The translations under genes and the position numbers were made by a program. Positions 8,937 to 17,003 of a DNA stretch of 64,000 nucleotides are shown here, in pieces. This stretch comes from Flavobacterium terrigena (lineage in GTDB: Bacteria > Bacteroidota > Bacteroidia > Flavobacteriales > Flavobacteriaceae), in the NCBI RefSeq assembly GCF_900108955.1, contig NZ_FNYA01000002.1, forward strand, positions 620,001 to 684,000. The letters run 5' to 3'. Within the stretch, counting starts at the first letter, position 1. Each line of letters starts with the position of its first letter. The notes under the pieces were generated by a model. The model was given only the letters and a program-made list of their open reading frames with translations. It had not been told where the DNA came from and ran no database searches.

Positions 8937-10202
8937 TTATCGAGGTTTTAACCAGCTTTTCGGATTAAGAACAGTAGTATTTTGATTGATTACAAATTTT
9001 AATACCGAATTTCCTTTCGCATTGGTTTTAATTTTACCTAAAGTTTGTTTCGCAGAAACTTTATTTCCAACTGAAACTGAAACGTTACTTAAATTACTAT
9101 AAGCCGTGAAGAAATCTCCGTGACGTACTAGCACAGTATAGGTATTTGTAGTTTGAGACACTTGCACACCAGAAACTTCACCCGCAAAAACGGCTCTTGC
9201 AGAAGAACCAGAATCGGTTGTTATGTCGATTCCACTGTTGTGAATGACGATATTTTTATAATCTGGATGTGGTTGATCTCCATATCCAGTTGAAATATAT
9301 CCTTTTTCAGTTGGCCAAGGCAATTCTCCTTTATTGGCTTTGAAACTATCAGAAGTTAATTTTCCTTCTGGTGTTAGTTCAATTTTTGTTGATGAAACTG
9401 GCGTTGTTTTCACTGGAACTGTTGAACCTGATTTTTTAGCTGCTGCCAATTGTTCTGCTTTTCTTTTCTTGTTTTCTGCAGCAATCGCATCGTTAATCAT
9501 TTTTTTGATTTTCTTATCGATAGCTCTACGCTCTTTATCCATTTTAGCAATTTCTGCTGCAATTTTTTTCTTGTCTTTTTGGATCAGTTTAGCGGTTTTT
9601 TCTTTCTCTTGTTTTAGTTTTTCATGTTCCGCTTTGATTTTTGTTTTTTCAACAATCACCACTTCTTTTTCTTTCTTATTAGTTTGCAAACTAGCAACTG
9701 CAACGCCTAATCGGGTTTGTTTGATTTTAATTTCTTCCGCTTGACGTTTTCTGTAACCTGCGTATTGCTTCATGTATTGCACACGTTTGTAGGCTTGTAA
9801 AAAACTATTTGAAGACAAGACAAACATAATACGACTTTGCTCTGAACGGCTCTTATAAGACTTTACAATCATTTTTGCATAATCTTCTTTCATGATTTTC
9901 AAATCTCTATTTAACTTATTAATTTCTAATTGTGTTAAATAAATATTGTCATCTAAAATTCGAGCTTGCTTGGCAATGGTAGAAATGATTTTTTCAGAAA
10001 TTTTAATTTGCTCTTCTTGTCCAGCAATTTCTTTTAAAACTGATTTTTCCTTTTTCTTTTCGTTTTGAAGTTTGGATTTGGCTTCAGACAATTGTCTCTG
10101 TAATTGTTCTTTTCTTTGTTCTAGCCTTTCTTTCTCATCAATTTGCGCAGAAACGGATAAGGTAAAAAATACAACGAATAGGGTTAAAAGAAATTTGTTC
10201 AT
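8937..10202 (-). CDS. EnvC-like murein hydrolase activator
   Basis: The 421-residue protein has a signal peptide (cleaved near SVSAQ), a long coiled coil (about 22-265) and a C-terminal LytM/M23-type domain (about 295-421). The LytM domain looks catalytically dead: the usual YxHL is YSNL, and the final LHFEIR is LKFVIN, so two zinc or catalytic histidines are missing. This is the pattern of EnvC, which activates periplasmic amidases at the division site rather than cutting the wall itself. The gene lies 22 bp downstream of the DUF4292 gene and follows the TPR gene, so the three may form one operon for envelope biogenesis. Confidence 0.86.
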   Translation of the reverse strand: MNKFLLTLFVVFFTLSVSAQIDEKERLEQRKEQLQRQLSEAKSKLQNEKKKEKSVLKEIAGQEEQIKISEKIISTIAKQARILDDNIYLTQLEINKLNRDLKIMKEDYAKMIVKSYKSRSEQSRIMFVLSSNSFLQAYKRVQYMKQYAGYRKRQAEEIKIKQTRLGVAVASLQTNKKEKEVVIVEKTKIKAEHEKLKQEKEKTAKLIQKDKKKIAAEIAKMDKERRAIDKKIKKMINDAIAAENKKRKAEQLAAAKKSGSTVPVKTTPVSSTKIELTPEGKLTSDSFKANKGELPWPTEKGYISTGYGDQPHPDYKNIVIHNSGIDITTDSGSSARAVFAGEVSGVQVSQTTNTYTVLVRHGDFFTAYSNLSNVSVSVGNKVSAKQTLGKIKTNAKGNSVLKFVINQNTTVLNPKSWLKPR

Positions 10203-10224
10203 GCTAGAATTTTTTTTTGCGAAA

Positions 10225-11004
10225 TTAATCTATTTTTATTTGAGAATAACCATCTGGGATAGAATAAGGATACGATAATGACTCATTAAACGTAATTTTT
10301 TTATATTCTATGTCAATTTTCACTTGATCTTGCTGATTGGCTAAAATAGAAACGCCAGTTGGCAAGAACATGTTTTCTTGATTGAAAAAAGATGGATAAT
10401 TTACCATTACGTTTCTGTTTTTAGAAATTTGATTGATAAATTGTTTCTTTAATAAATAATTTGCGGTTTCAAAACTGAATAATTTTTCGACATCTGTTTT
10501 CCTTTTTGATTTCAATTGAAATAAATTATCGGCAACTTCTGCAATAAAATCTTCTTTAGTTAAATTGTCAATTGGTCTTCCTAATAATAAATTTTGCACT
10601 TTCTGAAAATCTAAATCGGTTCCCAACATTTTAGTTAAAATAGAATAATCTCCGTCAAAATAAGTGTTGTTTGTTTTTTCATAATAACTCACACGAGTTG
10701 GCGTAATTAGAGCTTTTGCCATCGGGATTCCGAGAAACTTAAGGTTAATCCAAATGATTTCATCTTTTTTAATTCTAATATCAGCGCCAATAGAAAGAGA
10801 TTGTTTTTTGTCTGAGTAGTCCGCAGAAGAACGAATAGAAGCAGTATTAAAATTCAAACCATTTAGATAATGTTTTTGAATGACTTCTTTGGCTTTATTA
10901 TCTACAACAGCTTCTTGAGAAACTGTTTGTTCCGCAACTGTTTTTTTAGTTTTACACGAAACGATTACGAATAAAATTAAAGTATATGTGATGTATTTTT
11001 TCAT
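10225..11004 (-). CDS. DUF4292 lipoprotein
   Basis: The protein has 259 residues from the chosen start at 11004 (MKKYITYTLI), which gives a clean lipoprotein signal with lipobox VSCK and only 1 bp to the preceding stop codon at 11006. An in-frame ATG at 11025 would overlap the upstream gene. The body matches DUF4292, a Bacteroidota family with a LolB/LolA-like fold judged by size and strand pattern (ADIRIKKDEIIWINLKFLGIPMAKALITPTRVSYYEK). It probably sits at the outer membrane. Position between the TPR gene and the EnvC-like gene suggests envelope transport or assembly. Confidence 0.8.
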   Translation of the reverse strand: MKKYITYTLILFVIVSCKTKKTVAEQTVSQEAVVDNKAKEVIQKHYLNGLNFNTASIRSSADYSDKKQSLSIGADIRIKKDEIIWINLKFLGIPMAKALITPTRVSYYEKTNNTYFDGDYSILTKMLGTDLDFQKVQNLLLGRPIDNLTKEDFIAEVADNLFQLKSKRKTDVEKLFSFETANYLLKKQFINQISKNRNVMVNYPSFFNQENMFLPTGVSILANQQDQVKIDIEYKKITFNESLSYPYSIPDGYSQIKID

Positions 11005-11005
11005 A

Positions 11006-12319
11006 TTATTTTTTAGATATTCCATCTAATCTTTTTTGATAGGTTTGTTTCATTTTTGCGTCCGATAATCCGTCGGCACAAATTATAAATTGTTTGCAAA
11101 ATCCGGATTCTAATTTGGGATCGTCAATTACGTACTCGATTCCCATTTCTAAAAAGTCTTTTGCTTTTTTAAAGTTTTTTAAATTATTATTTCCTTTTCC
11201 TGCATAATAATACAAATTGGCTTTGGTTGGAAATAAGTCGATAAATTCTTCTGATTTTTTGGCCATTTTTTCAAATTGCTTATTGAAATCGTAAATATTT
11301 AGTTGTAAATCGACCACATCTACATCGTTTGCATTTGATTTTTCGATATATTTTTGTGCTAATTCGAAATTGTTTTGATTATAAAAAAACTTTCCTAATT
11401 CTTTATTGACATCCATTCCTGCATTGTTATCAAAATAGGTTAAGGTATTGTCTATTTCTGTCATTAATTGCGGATTTTTGGTAGCAAAAATCAAATATTC
11501 GTTTAAAACTCGATGTTTGATTTTAAAGTCGATTTTACTGCTCTTGACAACTCTTTTATATGATTCTGTCGCTTTAGGAATATCGTTAGCGTTGATGTAA
11601 AATTTCACTAAACTCACGTGAGCTAAATCGGAATTTGGAATTTCTTTTTCTAACAACAAAGCCGTTTCAAATGCTTTTTCTTCTTGATTAGCTGTGGAAT
11701 AAACATAAATCAAATCGATATAATTTTGTTCCGATTTGGGATTGTTTTTTATCGCAGCTTCTAAATCGGCAACCTTTGGTTTTACACCATTTTGCATACT
11801 TTGAATTTGCATTCGGTACGTTTCCATGGCTTTGGTTAATGTTCCTTTGCTTTCAATATCGTCAATTACTGTTTTCGCTTTATCAAATTGTTGCGTGGTC
11901 ATATATAACGAAACTAAATCTTCTTTCATATTCGCATCGAAAGTCACTAATTTCTCCACAATTGGAATTGATTTATTAAAATCTTTGGTTTGATAATATA
12001 CGTCATATAAACCGTTCCAATACCAACGTTGTTTTGGTTCTAAATCCACTGCTTTTTGAAACGCACTTTCAGCATCTGCATAACTTTTTAAAGCCAGGTA
12101 ATTGACGCCCATTTGAAAATGAACTTCTGGATTATTCGGTTCTTTTTGCAAGCATTTTTCCAATGAAACAATAGCTTTGTCATAATTTTCAATGGCTTTT
12201 TGTTTTAAAGCTTCATAAAAATTATTCTCAAATTCATTGCTCGCAGTTTCTACTTCTTCTGGATTTACTTGTCCGAAAGAAAGTTGAAAAAGGAAAAGAA
12301 AAGCTATTATTTTTTTCAT
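11006..12319 (-). CDS. secreted TPR protein
   Basis: The 437-residue protein has a signal peptide (MKKIIAFLFLFQLSFGQ) and then tetratricopeptide repeats through most of its length. The clearest are near 35-130 (YDKAIVSLEKCLQKEPNNPEVHFQMGVNYLALKSYADAESAFQKAVDLEP) and 365-420. Mature protein should be periplasmic and soluble. TPR proteins act as scaffolds, so the partner is unknown. It starts the probable operon with the DUF4292 and EnvC-like genes. No repeat-specific function can be assigned. Confidence 0.82.
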   Translation of the reverse strand: MKKIIAFLFLFQLSFGQVNPEEVETASNEFENNFYEALKQKAIENYDKAIVSLEKCLQKEPNNPEVHFQMGVNYLALKSYADAESAFQKAVDLEPKQRWYWNGLYDVYYQTKDFNKSIPIVEKLVTFDANMKEDLVSLYMTTQQFDKAKTVIDDIESKGTLTKAMETYRMQIQSMQNGVKPKVADLEAAIKNNPKSEQNYIDLIYVYSTANQEEKAFETALLLEKEIPNSDLAHVSLVKFYINANDIPKATESYKRVVKSSKIDFKIKHRVLNEYLIFATKNPQLMTEIDNTLTYFDNNAGMDVNKELGKFFYNQNNFELAQKYIEKSNANDVDVVDLQLNIYDFNKQFEKMAKKSEEFIDLFPTKANLYYYAGKGNNNLKNFKKAKDFLEMGIEYVIDDPKLESGFCKQFIICADGLSDAKMKQTYQKRLDGISKK

Positions 12320-12415
12320 TTGTTATTTGTGTTATTGGCACGCAGATTTAACTGATGCTTCGCAACGCTGATTTATTGGATTTTATTTTTTATTTTGATT
12401 ATGCTATTGCTTGCG

Positions 12416-12456
12416 TCAGTTCGCTACGTTCATGTGCTCGTTCCTCGCAATGACAA
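12416..12456. repeat. intergenic repeat ending in GCAATGACAAG
   Basis: The segment from GCTTGCGTCAG to CGCAATGACAAG resembles other short repeats of the window by its ATGACAAG end. It has less perfect arms than its relatives at 7.6 kb and 61.8 kb. The rest of the gap between the two genes holds an ACGCAGATTTAACTGATG stretch also seen in degenerate form near 8749. Confidence 0.4.
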
Positions 12457-12466
12457 GTATCAAAAA

Positions 12467-13477
12467 TTATTCCATTGTTGAATAGTCACCTAAACTTACG
12501 CTAGTGAAATCGCCATTATAGTTCACGTGATTTCCAATCATGGCGTTATCTAAATTGGCATTTTTAATATGTGCGTGTGTTTGAATCAAACTATTTTTGA
12601 TTGTACTATCTACAATATGACAACCTTTTCCTAGAGAAACATTTGGACCAACTGTTGCATTGATCAAAACTACATCTTCTCCAATGTAACAAGGTGGAAT
12701 AATCGTAGAATTTTCTAGTTTCACATCATAATCAACTAAATGTTCCCCATCATTATGTAAAAATCCTAACATTCTGTTGTTGGTATCAACGGTTACATCT
12801 TTGTTTCCGCAATCCATCCATTCATCTACTTTTCCTGGAACGAATTTCATTCCTTTAGCCATCATTTGCTTGATACCATCGTTAATTTGGTATTCGCCAC
12901 CGTGAATGATGTTGTTATCTAAAACGGCTTGTAATTCATCTTTTAAAACTGCAATATCTTTGAAATAGTAAATTCCGATTACGGCTAAATCAGATACAAA
13001 CTCTTTTGGTTTTTCAACTAATTCTACAATTTCGTTAGCTTCATTTAAGTTGATAACCCCAAAAGCTTCTGGCTGATCTACTTGTTTTACCCAAATTACA
13101 GAATCGGCAGTCGCATCTAATTCAAAATCGGCACGAATTAACGTATCGGCATAAGCAATAACTGCTGGTCCGCTTAAAGAATTTTTCGCACACATAATCG
13201 CGTGACCCGTTCCTAAAGCTTCGTTTTGATAATAAATAGTTCCTTTTGCGCCAATTTTATTCGCAATTGCAATTAAATCTTTTTCTACTGTTTCACCAAA
13301 ACTTTCGTGAATGATAAAAGCCACTTCATCAATAGGTTGATTGATAACTTTGGCAATATCTTCTACCAAACGGTGTACGATTGGTTTTCCCGCAATTGGA
13401 ATTAATGGTTTTGGAATAGTTAAAGTATGTGGGCGAAGACGTGAACCACGACCAGCCATTGGTACGATTATTTTCAT
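12467..13477 (-). CDS. sugar-phosphate nucleotidyltransferase
   Basis: The 336-residue protein starts with the nucleotidyltransferase signature VPMAGRGSRLRPHTLTIPKPLIPIAGKP in residues 5-32. The catalytic domain includes YADTLI, ELVEKPK and GGEYQINDGI. The C-terminal part (about 245-330) has left-handed beta-helix hexapeptide character (YIGEDVVLINATVGPNVSLGKGCHIVDSTI). It transfers a nucleotide to a sugar 1-phosphate to make NDP-sugar for surface polysaccharide or wall synthesis. RmlA-like or GlmU-like activity is possible; no second acetyltransferase centre is evident. Its start lies 13 bp from one copy of a ~79-bp repeat. Confidence 0.85.
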   Translation of the reverse strand: MKIIVPMAGRGSRLRPHTLTIPKPLIPIAGKPIVHRLVEDIAKVINQPIDEVAFIIHESFGETVEKDLIAIANKIGAKGTIYYQNEALGTGHAIMCAKNSLSGPAVIAYADTLIRADFELDATADSVIWVKQVDQPEAFGVINLNEANEIVELVEKPKEFVSDLAVIGIYYFKDIAVLKDELQAVLDNNIIHGGEYQINDGIKQMMAKGMKFVPGKVDEWMDCGNKDVTVDTNNRMLGFLHNDGEHLVDYDVKLENSTIIPPCYIGEDVVLINATVGPNVSLGKGCHIVDSTIKNSLIQTHAHIKNANLDNAMIGNHVNYNGDFTSVSLGDYSTME

Positions 13478-13490
13478 GTTTTTTATTTCT

Positions 13491-13568
13491 AAATTCGTTA
13501 ATCATAATTGAATATTCAATATTTTTAACTTGGAATATTCAACTTGGTATTTTGAATGTTGAAGTTTT
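13491..13568. repeat. direct repeat copy 1 flanking four-helix-bundle gene
   Basis: This 78-bp copy matches 14002-14081 with four base changes and one 2-bp indel. It starts AAATTCGTTAATCATAATTG, includes the 12-bp palindrome TTGAATATTCAA, and ends TTGAAGTTTT. The two copies lie in the same orientation 511 bp apart, with a single gene between them. Confidence 0.9.
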
Positions 13569-13596
13569 GAAACTTACTAAATATCAACATTCATTT

Positions 13597-13959
13597 TTAT
13601 TTGTTTTTACTTCTTGATGTTTCTATACTTTTAACAAAAATTGATATCAATTCATCATTTTCTTTTATTACTGAATTCATTTCAACCTCTTTTCCTAAAT
13701 ATAATTTTGCTCTAAATATTATTTTTAAGTTAGAATATGTTTCTCTTAATTCTTTCAGAACAATTGACATTTTATGAATAAAATCATTTCTAGATTCTGC
13801 GCTTTGTGCTTCACTGTAATTTAATGACGGTGCTGTTCCAGATCGAACTAGTTGTCCTGATAAATGATTGCCTGCTTTTGATGTTTTTACATTATCAGTT
13901 ATGTTAATTATTTCTACTGCAAAATCAATTAGTCTTTCATGTAAATCAAATTTTTTCAT
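13597..13959 (-). CDS. four-helix-bundle protein (23S rRNA IVS-protein family)
   Basis: The 120-residue protein matches the four-helix-bundle family known from 23S rRNA intervening sequences. The segments KAGNHLSGQLVRSGTAPSLNYSEAQSAESRNDFIHKMSIVLKELRET (residues 31-75) and the N-terminal LHERLIDFAVEII are typical. No rRNA lies nearby, so it is one of the many free-standing members, whose function is unknown. It sits between the nucleotidyltransferase and dut genes and is bracketed by near-identical ~79-bp direct repeats, which suggests it arrived as a small unit or that the unit was formed by duplication of the flank. Confidence 0.85.
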   Translation of the reverse strand: MKKFDLHERLIDFAVEIINITDNVKTSKAGNHLSGQLVRSGTAPSLNYSEAQSAESRNDFIHKMSIVLKELRETYSNLKIIFRAKLYLGKEVEMNSVIKENDELISIFVKSIETSRSKNK

Positions 13960-14001
13960 GGCTTATATATAATTATGGTTTTGTCCCTTTACAATATTTC
14001 A

Positions 14002-14081
14002 AAATTCGTTAATCATAATTGAATATTCAATATTTTTTCAACTTGGAATATCCAACTTGAAATTTTGAATATTGAAGTTTT
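14002..14081. repeat. direct repeat copy 2 flanking four-helix-bundle gene
   Basis: This 80-bp copy of the repeat at 13491-13568 ends exactly at the stop codon of dut (14080-14082). Differences are an extra TC after the T-run and four substitutions. Confidence 0.9.
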
Positions 14082-14514
14082 ACTTAACGCCAGTACTACC
14101 AAATCCGCCTTCACCACGAGAAGTTTCAGTTAATTCGATAGTTTCTTGCCATTCTGCACGTTCGTGTTTGGCGATGATTAGTTGGGCAATTCTTTCTCCG
14201 TTTTCAATTACGAAATCTTCATTGGATAAATTCACTAAAATCACACCAATTTCGCCACGATAATCGGCATCAACCGTTCCTGGAGAATTTAAAACAGTGA
14301 TCCCTTTTTTGAATGCCAAACCACTTCTTGGACGAACTTGTGCTTCGAATCCAATAGGTAATTCAATAAAAAGTCCAGTTTTCACTAACGTTCTTTCTAA
14401 TGGTTTTAGTGTAATTGATTCGGTTAAATTCGCACGTAAATCCATTCCAGCTGAAGCATTGGTTTCATAATTAGGTAATGGATGTTGTGATTTATTGATA
14501 ATTTTTATTTGCAT
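14080..14514 (-). CDS. dut: dUTP diphosphatase
   Basis: The 144-residue protein is a complete trimeric dUTPase with all five motifs: [40 protein letters not shown] and the C-terminal [10 protein letters not shown] arm. It hydrolyses dUTP to dUMP and pyrophosphate, keeping uracil out of DNA and feeding thymidylate synthesis. It is cytoplasmic and of usual length. The gene lies between the flippase gene and a repeat whose last bases overlap its stop codon. Confidence 0.96.
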   Translation of the reverse strand: MQIKIINKSQHPLPNYETNASAGMDLRANLTESITLKPLERTLVKTGLFIELPIGFEAQVRPRSGLAFKKGITVLNSPGTVDADYRGEIGVILVNLSNEDFVIENGERIAQLIIAKHERAEWQETIELTETSRGEGGFGSTGVK

Positions 14515-14601
14515 TATTTATGTTTTTTTAACCGCGAAGTCGCGAAGGTTTTTCGCAAAGTTCGCAATATTTTGTTTACTTATTTAAGACCACAAAGCCG
14601 T

Positions 14602-16101
14602 TTATTTTCGTTTAATTATTCTTAAAATGACTTCTTTTTCGTTTTTGTAAATATAATAACTAAACCCAATGATTGCAAGTATTCCGAAAACGAAAGTTTC
14701 TCTTAAAATATCAACATAAAAAGAAATACAAGCTAATGCAATTGAAGCAAAAAGATAGGTTAAAATCTTTTTCATTTCGAAAGGAATTGGATATTTTTCT
14801 CTTCCTAAATAATACGAAATAACCATCATACTTCCATAAGCACAAATAGTTGCAATAGCCGATCCTAAATAGCTCATGTTAAACATTACAATTAAAACAT
14901 AATTTAAACTTAGTGTAATTATCGCTCCAATTGCTGAAATATAGGCTCCGATTATCGTTTTATCAATTAACTTATACCAAACGGACAAACTCGTATAAAT
15001 CCCTAAAAAGAAATTAGCAATGATGATTAACGGTACAATATTCATGGCTTCCCAATATTCTGGTTGCCTTACTAAAAAATATTTCACAACATCAGCAAAC
15101 ACAACTACAACTAATAAAATTAGCGAACCTAAAATCACAAAATATTTAGTAACAGTCGCATAAGTTTGCGGTGCATTTGCATTTCCAGCTTGACTGAAGA
15201 AAAACGGCTCAATTCCCAACGTGTAAGCAGTACGAAATAAAACCATAAACAAACCGATTTTATAACATGCTGAGTAAGCTCCAACCGCTGCTTTTGCTGT
15301 CGCTGGATCTAACCATTCTGACAATAAAATTTTATCTAAATGTTCATTAATTCCGAAGGCTAAACCTGCGAATAATATTGGCCAGCCATATTTAAGCATT
15401 TGTTTCCAAAGCACCTTATTGAACATCCAATTCGGTTGAAAATAATGTGGCATAAATAATAAAAACGTGAACAAACTCGCAATTAAATTCGCTAAGAAAA
15501 CATAACCAATTTGGTAGTCTTCAAAGTAAAAAGTACTCCAAAATCCTTGTGGATTATTGTGTGCTAGTTTTGGTAAAATTGCCAATAAAAATACGTTAAG
15601 TAACATGTTAATAATGACATTTGAAATTTTATAAACCGAATATCTAATTGGTCTTTGATCTGCACGAAGTTTCGAAAAAGGAATTATTACTAAGGCATCA
15701 AAAGCTAAAATCCAAATGGCATAGTTTACATATTCTTTATTTACATTTAATAATCCTGCCAGTGTTTTTTGAAATAAAAGTGCAATACACAAGAACAAAA
15801 TCGTACTCCAAAAAATGGAAACAGTAGCCGTACTAACCACTTCTTTTTTATTTTGCTTGGCCAGTTCGATATCGCTTGTACCTTCTTTATGATAAAACCT
15901 AAAAAAAGCCGTTTCCATTCCGTAAGATAAAATGACATTAAAAAATATCATATATGCTAATAGAATAGTAATTTCACCATAAGCTACTTTTGGCATTAAA
16001 TCGGTGTGTAAACCCACCAATAAAAAACTAATTACACGAGGTAATACGGTAGCAATCCCATAAATAAGGGTTTGTTTGAAAAGGCTTCTGTTTGAACTCA
16101 A
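14602..16101 (-). CDS. polysaccharide flippase (Wzx/MATE-like)
   Basis: The 499-residue integral membrane protein has about 12-14 hydrophobic segments and the look of the oligosaccharide flippase (polysaccharide transport, MOP) superfamily. The N-terminus LFKQTLIYGIATVLPRVISFLLVGLHTDLM and GPWP-like LKYGWPILFAGLAFGINEHLDKILLSEWL are characteristic. It likely moves lipid-linked sugar units across the inner membrane. It is near the nucleotidyltransferase and dut genes, an arrangement I recall in flavobacteria. It precedes no glycosyltransferase cluster here, so its substrate is unknown. Confidence 0.85.
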   Translation of the reverse strand: MSSNRSLFKQTLIYGIATVLPRVISFLLVGLHTDLMPKVAYGEITILLAYMIFFNVILSYGMETAFFRFYHKEGTSDIELAKQNKKEVVSTATVSIFWSTILFLCIALLFQKTLAGLLNVNKEYVNYAIWILAFDALVIIPFSKLRADQRPIRYSVYKISNVIINMLLNVFLLAILPKLAHNNPQGFWSTFYFEDYQIGYVFLANLIASLFTFLLFMPHYFQPNWMFNKVLWKQMLKYGWPILFAGLAFGINEHLDKILLSEWLDPATAKAAVGAYSACYKIGLFMVLFRTAYTLGIEPFFFSQAGNANAPQTYATVTKYFVILGSLILLVVVVFADVVKYFLVRQPEYWEAMNIVPLIIIANFFLGIYTSLSVWYKLIDKTIIGAYISAIGAIITLSLNYVLIVMFNMSYLGSAIATICAYGSMMVISYYLGREKYPIPFEMKKILTYLFASIALACISFYVDILRETFVFGILAIIGFSYYIYKNEKEVILRIIKRK

Positions 16102-16131
16102 CTTTTATTTTTTTTGTTAGAACAAAAATAG

Positions 16132-16575
16132 TTAATTATTTCTTGGTTTTACAGTTGGATAAGCTAACATTGGTAATTCTTTTACATCCTCTAAAATTAT
16201 AAAACTTTCTTTACCGTCAATTTTAAAAAAAACTTTAGCTTGATTGGATTTTAAACCTGTTTTAATTGTTGGAGTTGGAACAGTTTCTTCCCTATTGTCA
16301 AATGTTTTTATAGCTGCTTGATAAGATAAATTATCCGATTTAACTATTTTTCCTTCTCTATCTTGAAATTGAATTTTAACCAATTCCATATTTGATGGTA
16401 AATTTTTTAGTAAAGTAATATTTAAATTGGTTCCGCCACCAGCGCCTTTCATACCGCCAACCCAATTTTGAAAGGTTACTTTTTCAATATATTGTTTTCC
16501 TTCTTGACTTACTTTTTCAGATGAACATGAATTCAGATTGAAAAACGCTACTATAATTAATGCAAAAATCTTCAT
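16132..16575 (-). CDS. small lipoprotein of unknown function
   Basis: The 147-residue protein has a short signal peptide with lipobox NSC (Cys17), so it is a predicted lipoprotein. The mature part is beta-rich and includes a Gly-rich loop GGMKGAGGGTN. No domain is recognised. It lies 2 bp downstream of the GNAT gene and 30 bp before the flippase gene, all on the same strand, so it may be in a transcript with them. Confidence 0.75.
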   Translation of the reverse strand: MKIFALIIVAFFNLNSCSSEKVSQEGKQYIEKVTFQNWVGGMKGAGGGTNLNITLLKNLPSNMELVKIQFQDREGKIVKSDNLSYQAAIKTFDNREETVPTPTIKTGLKSNQAKVFFKIDGKESFIILEDVKELPMLAYPTVKPRNN

Positions 16576-16577
16576 AC

Positions 16578-17003
16578 TTAATGATTTAAAAATTTGACAA
16601 AATGAAATCCTTTTGGCACAAATCCGTGATTGACATAAAATTTACCTGCTGTAAAATTAGTCGTGTAAGCATCTAAACAAATTTGATTTGCTCCTATTTC
16701 TTTCGCTAATTTATTGACTTCTTCAATTAGAATATCGCCAATTTTTCGACCTCTAAAAGCTTCGTGAACTACAAAATTATCAATTTCAACATATTTTCCA
16801 CACCATAATTTCGTACCAATCCAAACGCCAGTTAAGGCAATTGTTTTATTATTTTCTGTGACAATTATTTGTTGGTAATTCCCTTTTAGAATATCGTCTA
16901 AAAGCGTGCCGTATTTTTCAATCGTATAATCAGGATACAACTGTTGCAAAATTTCCAACTGTTGTAACATCCCTTCTTTTTGAGTTAAAATGCGAGTTTC
17001 CAT
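16578..17003 (-). CDS. GNAT-family N-acetyltransferase
   Basis: The 141-residue protein has the GNAT fold with the acetyl-CoA loop FRGRKIGDILIEE in motif A and the C-terminal DAYTTNFTAGKFYVNHGF of motif B. It should transfer an acetyl group from acetyl-CoA to a small molecule or protein amine. The start codon overlaps the stop of the peptidase gene by one base (17003), indicating translational coupling. Substrate unknown. Confidence 0.85.
   Translation of the reverse strand: METRILTQKEGMLQQLEILQQLYPDYTIEKYGTLLDDILKGNYQQIIVTENNKTIALTGVWIGTKLWCGKYVEIDNFVVHEAFRGRKIGDILIEEVNKLAKEIGANQICLDAYTTNFTAGKFYVNHGFVPKGFHFVKFLNH

Noticed and set aside
9334-9744. 136-codon plus-strand frame opposite the EnvC-like gene
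   Set aside because: It is the mirror of a Lys/Glu-rich coiled coil and has a Phe/Leu/Ser-rich product without start signals.
12330-12380. RNA gene or riboswitch in the gap before the TPR gene
   Set aside because: Only degenerate repeat sequence is seen and no conserved fold can be drawn.
13429-13617. 62-codon plus-strand frame across the direct repeat
   Set aside because: It lies over the repeat and the start of the nucleotidyltransferase gene on the other strand; no supporting features.
13597-13959. True 23S rRNA intervening sequence
   Set aside because: There is no rRNA gene in the window; only the protein family is shared.
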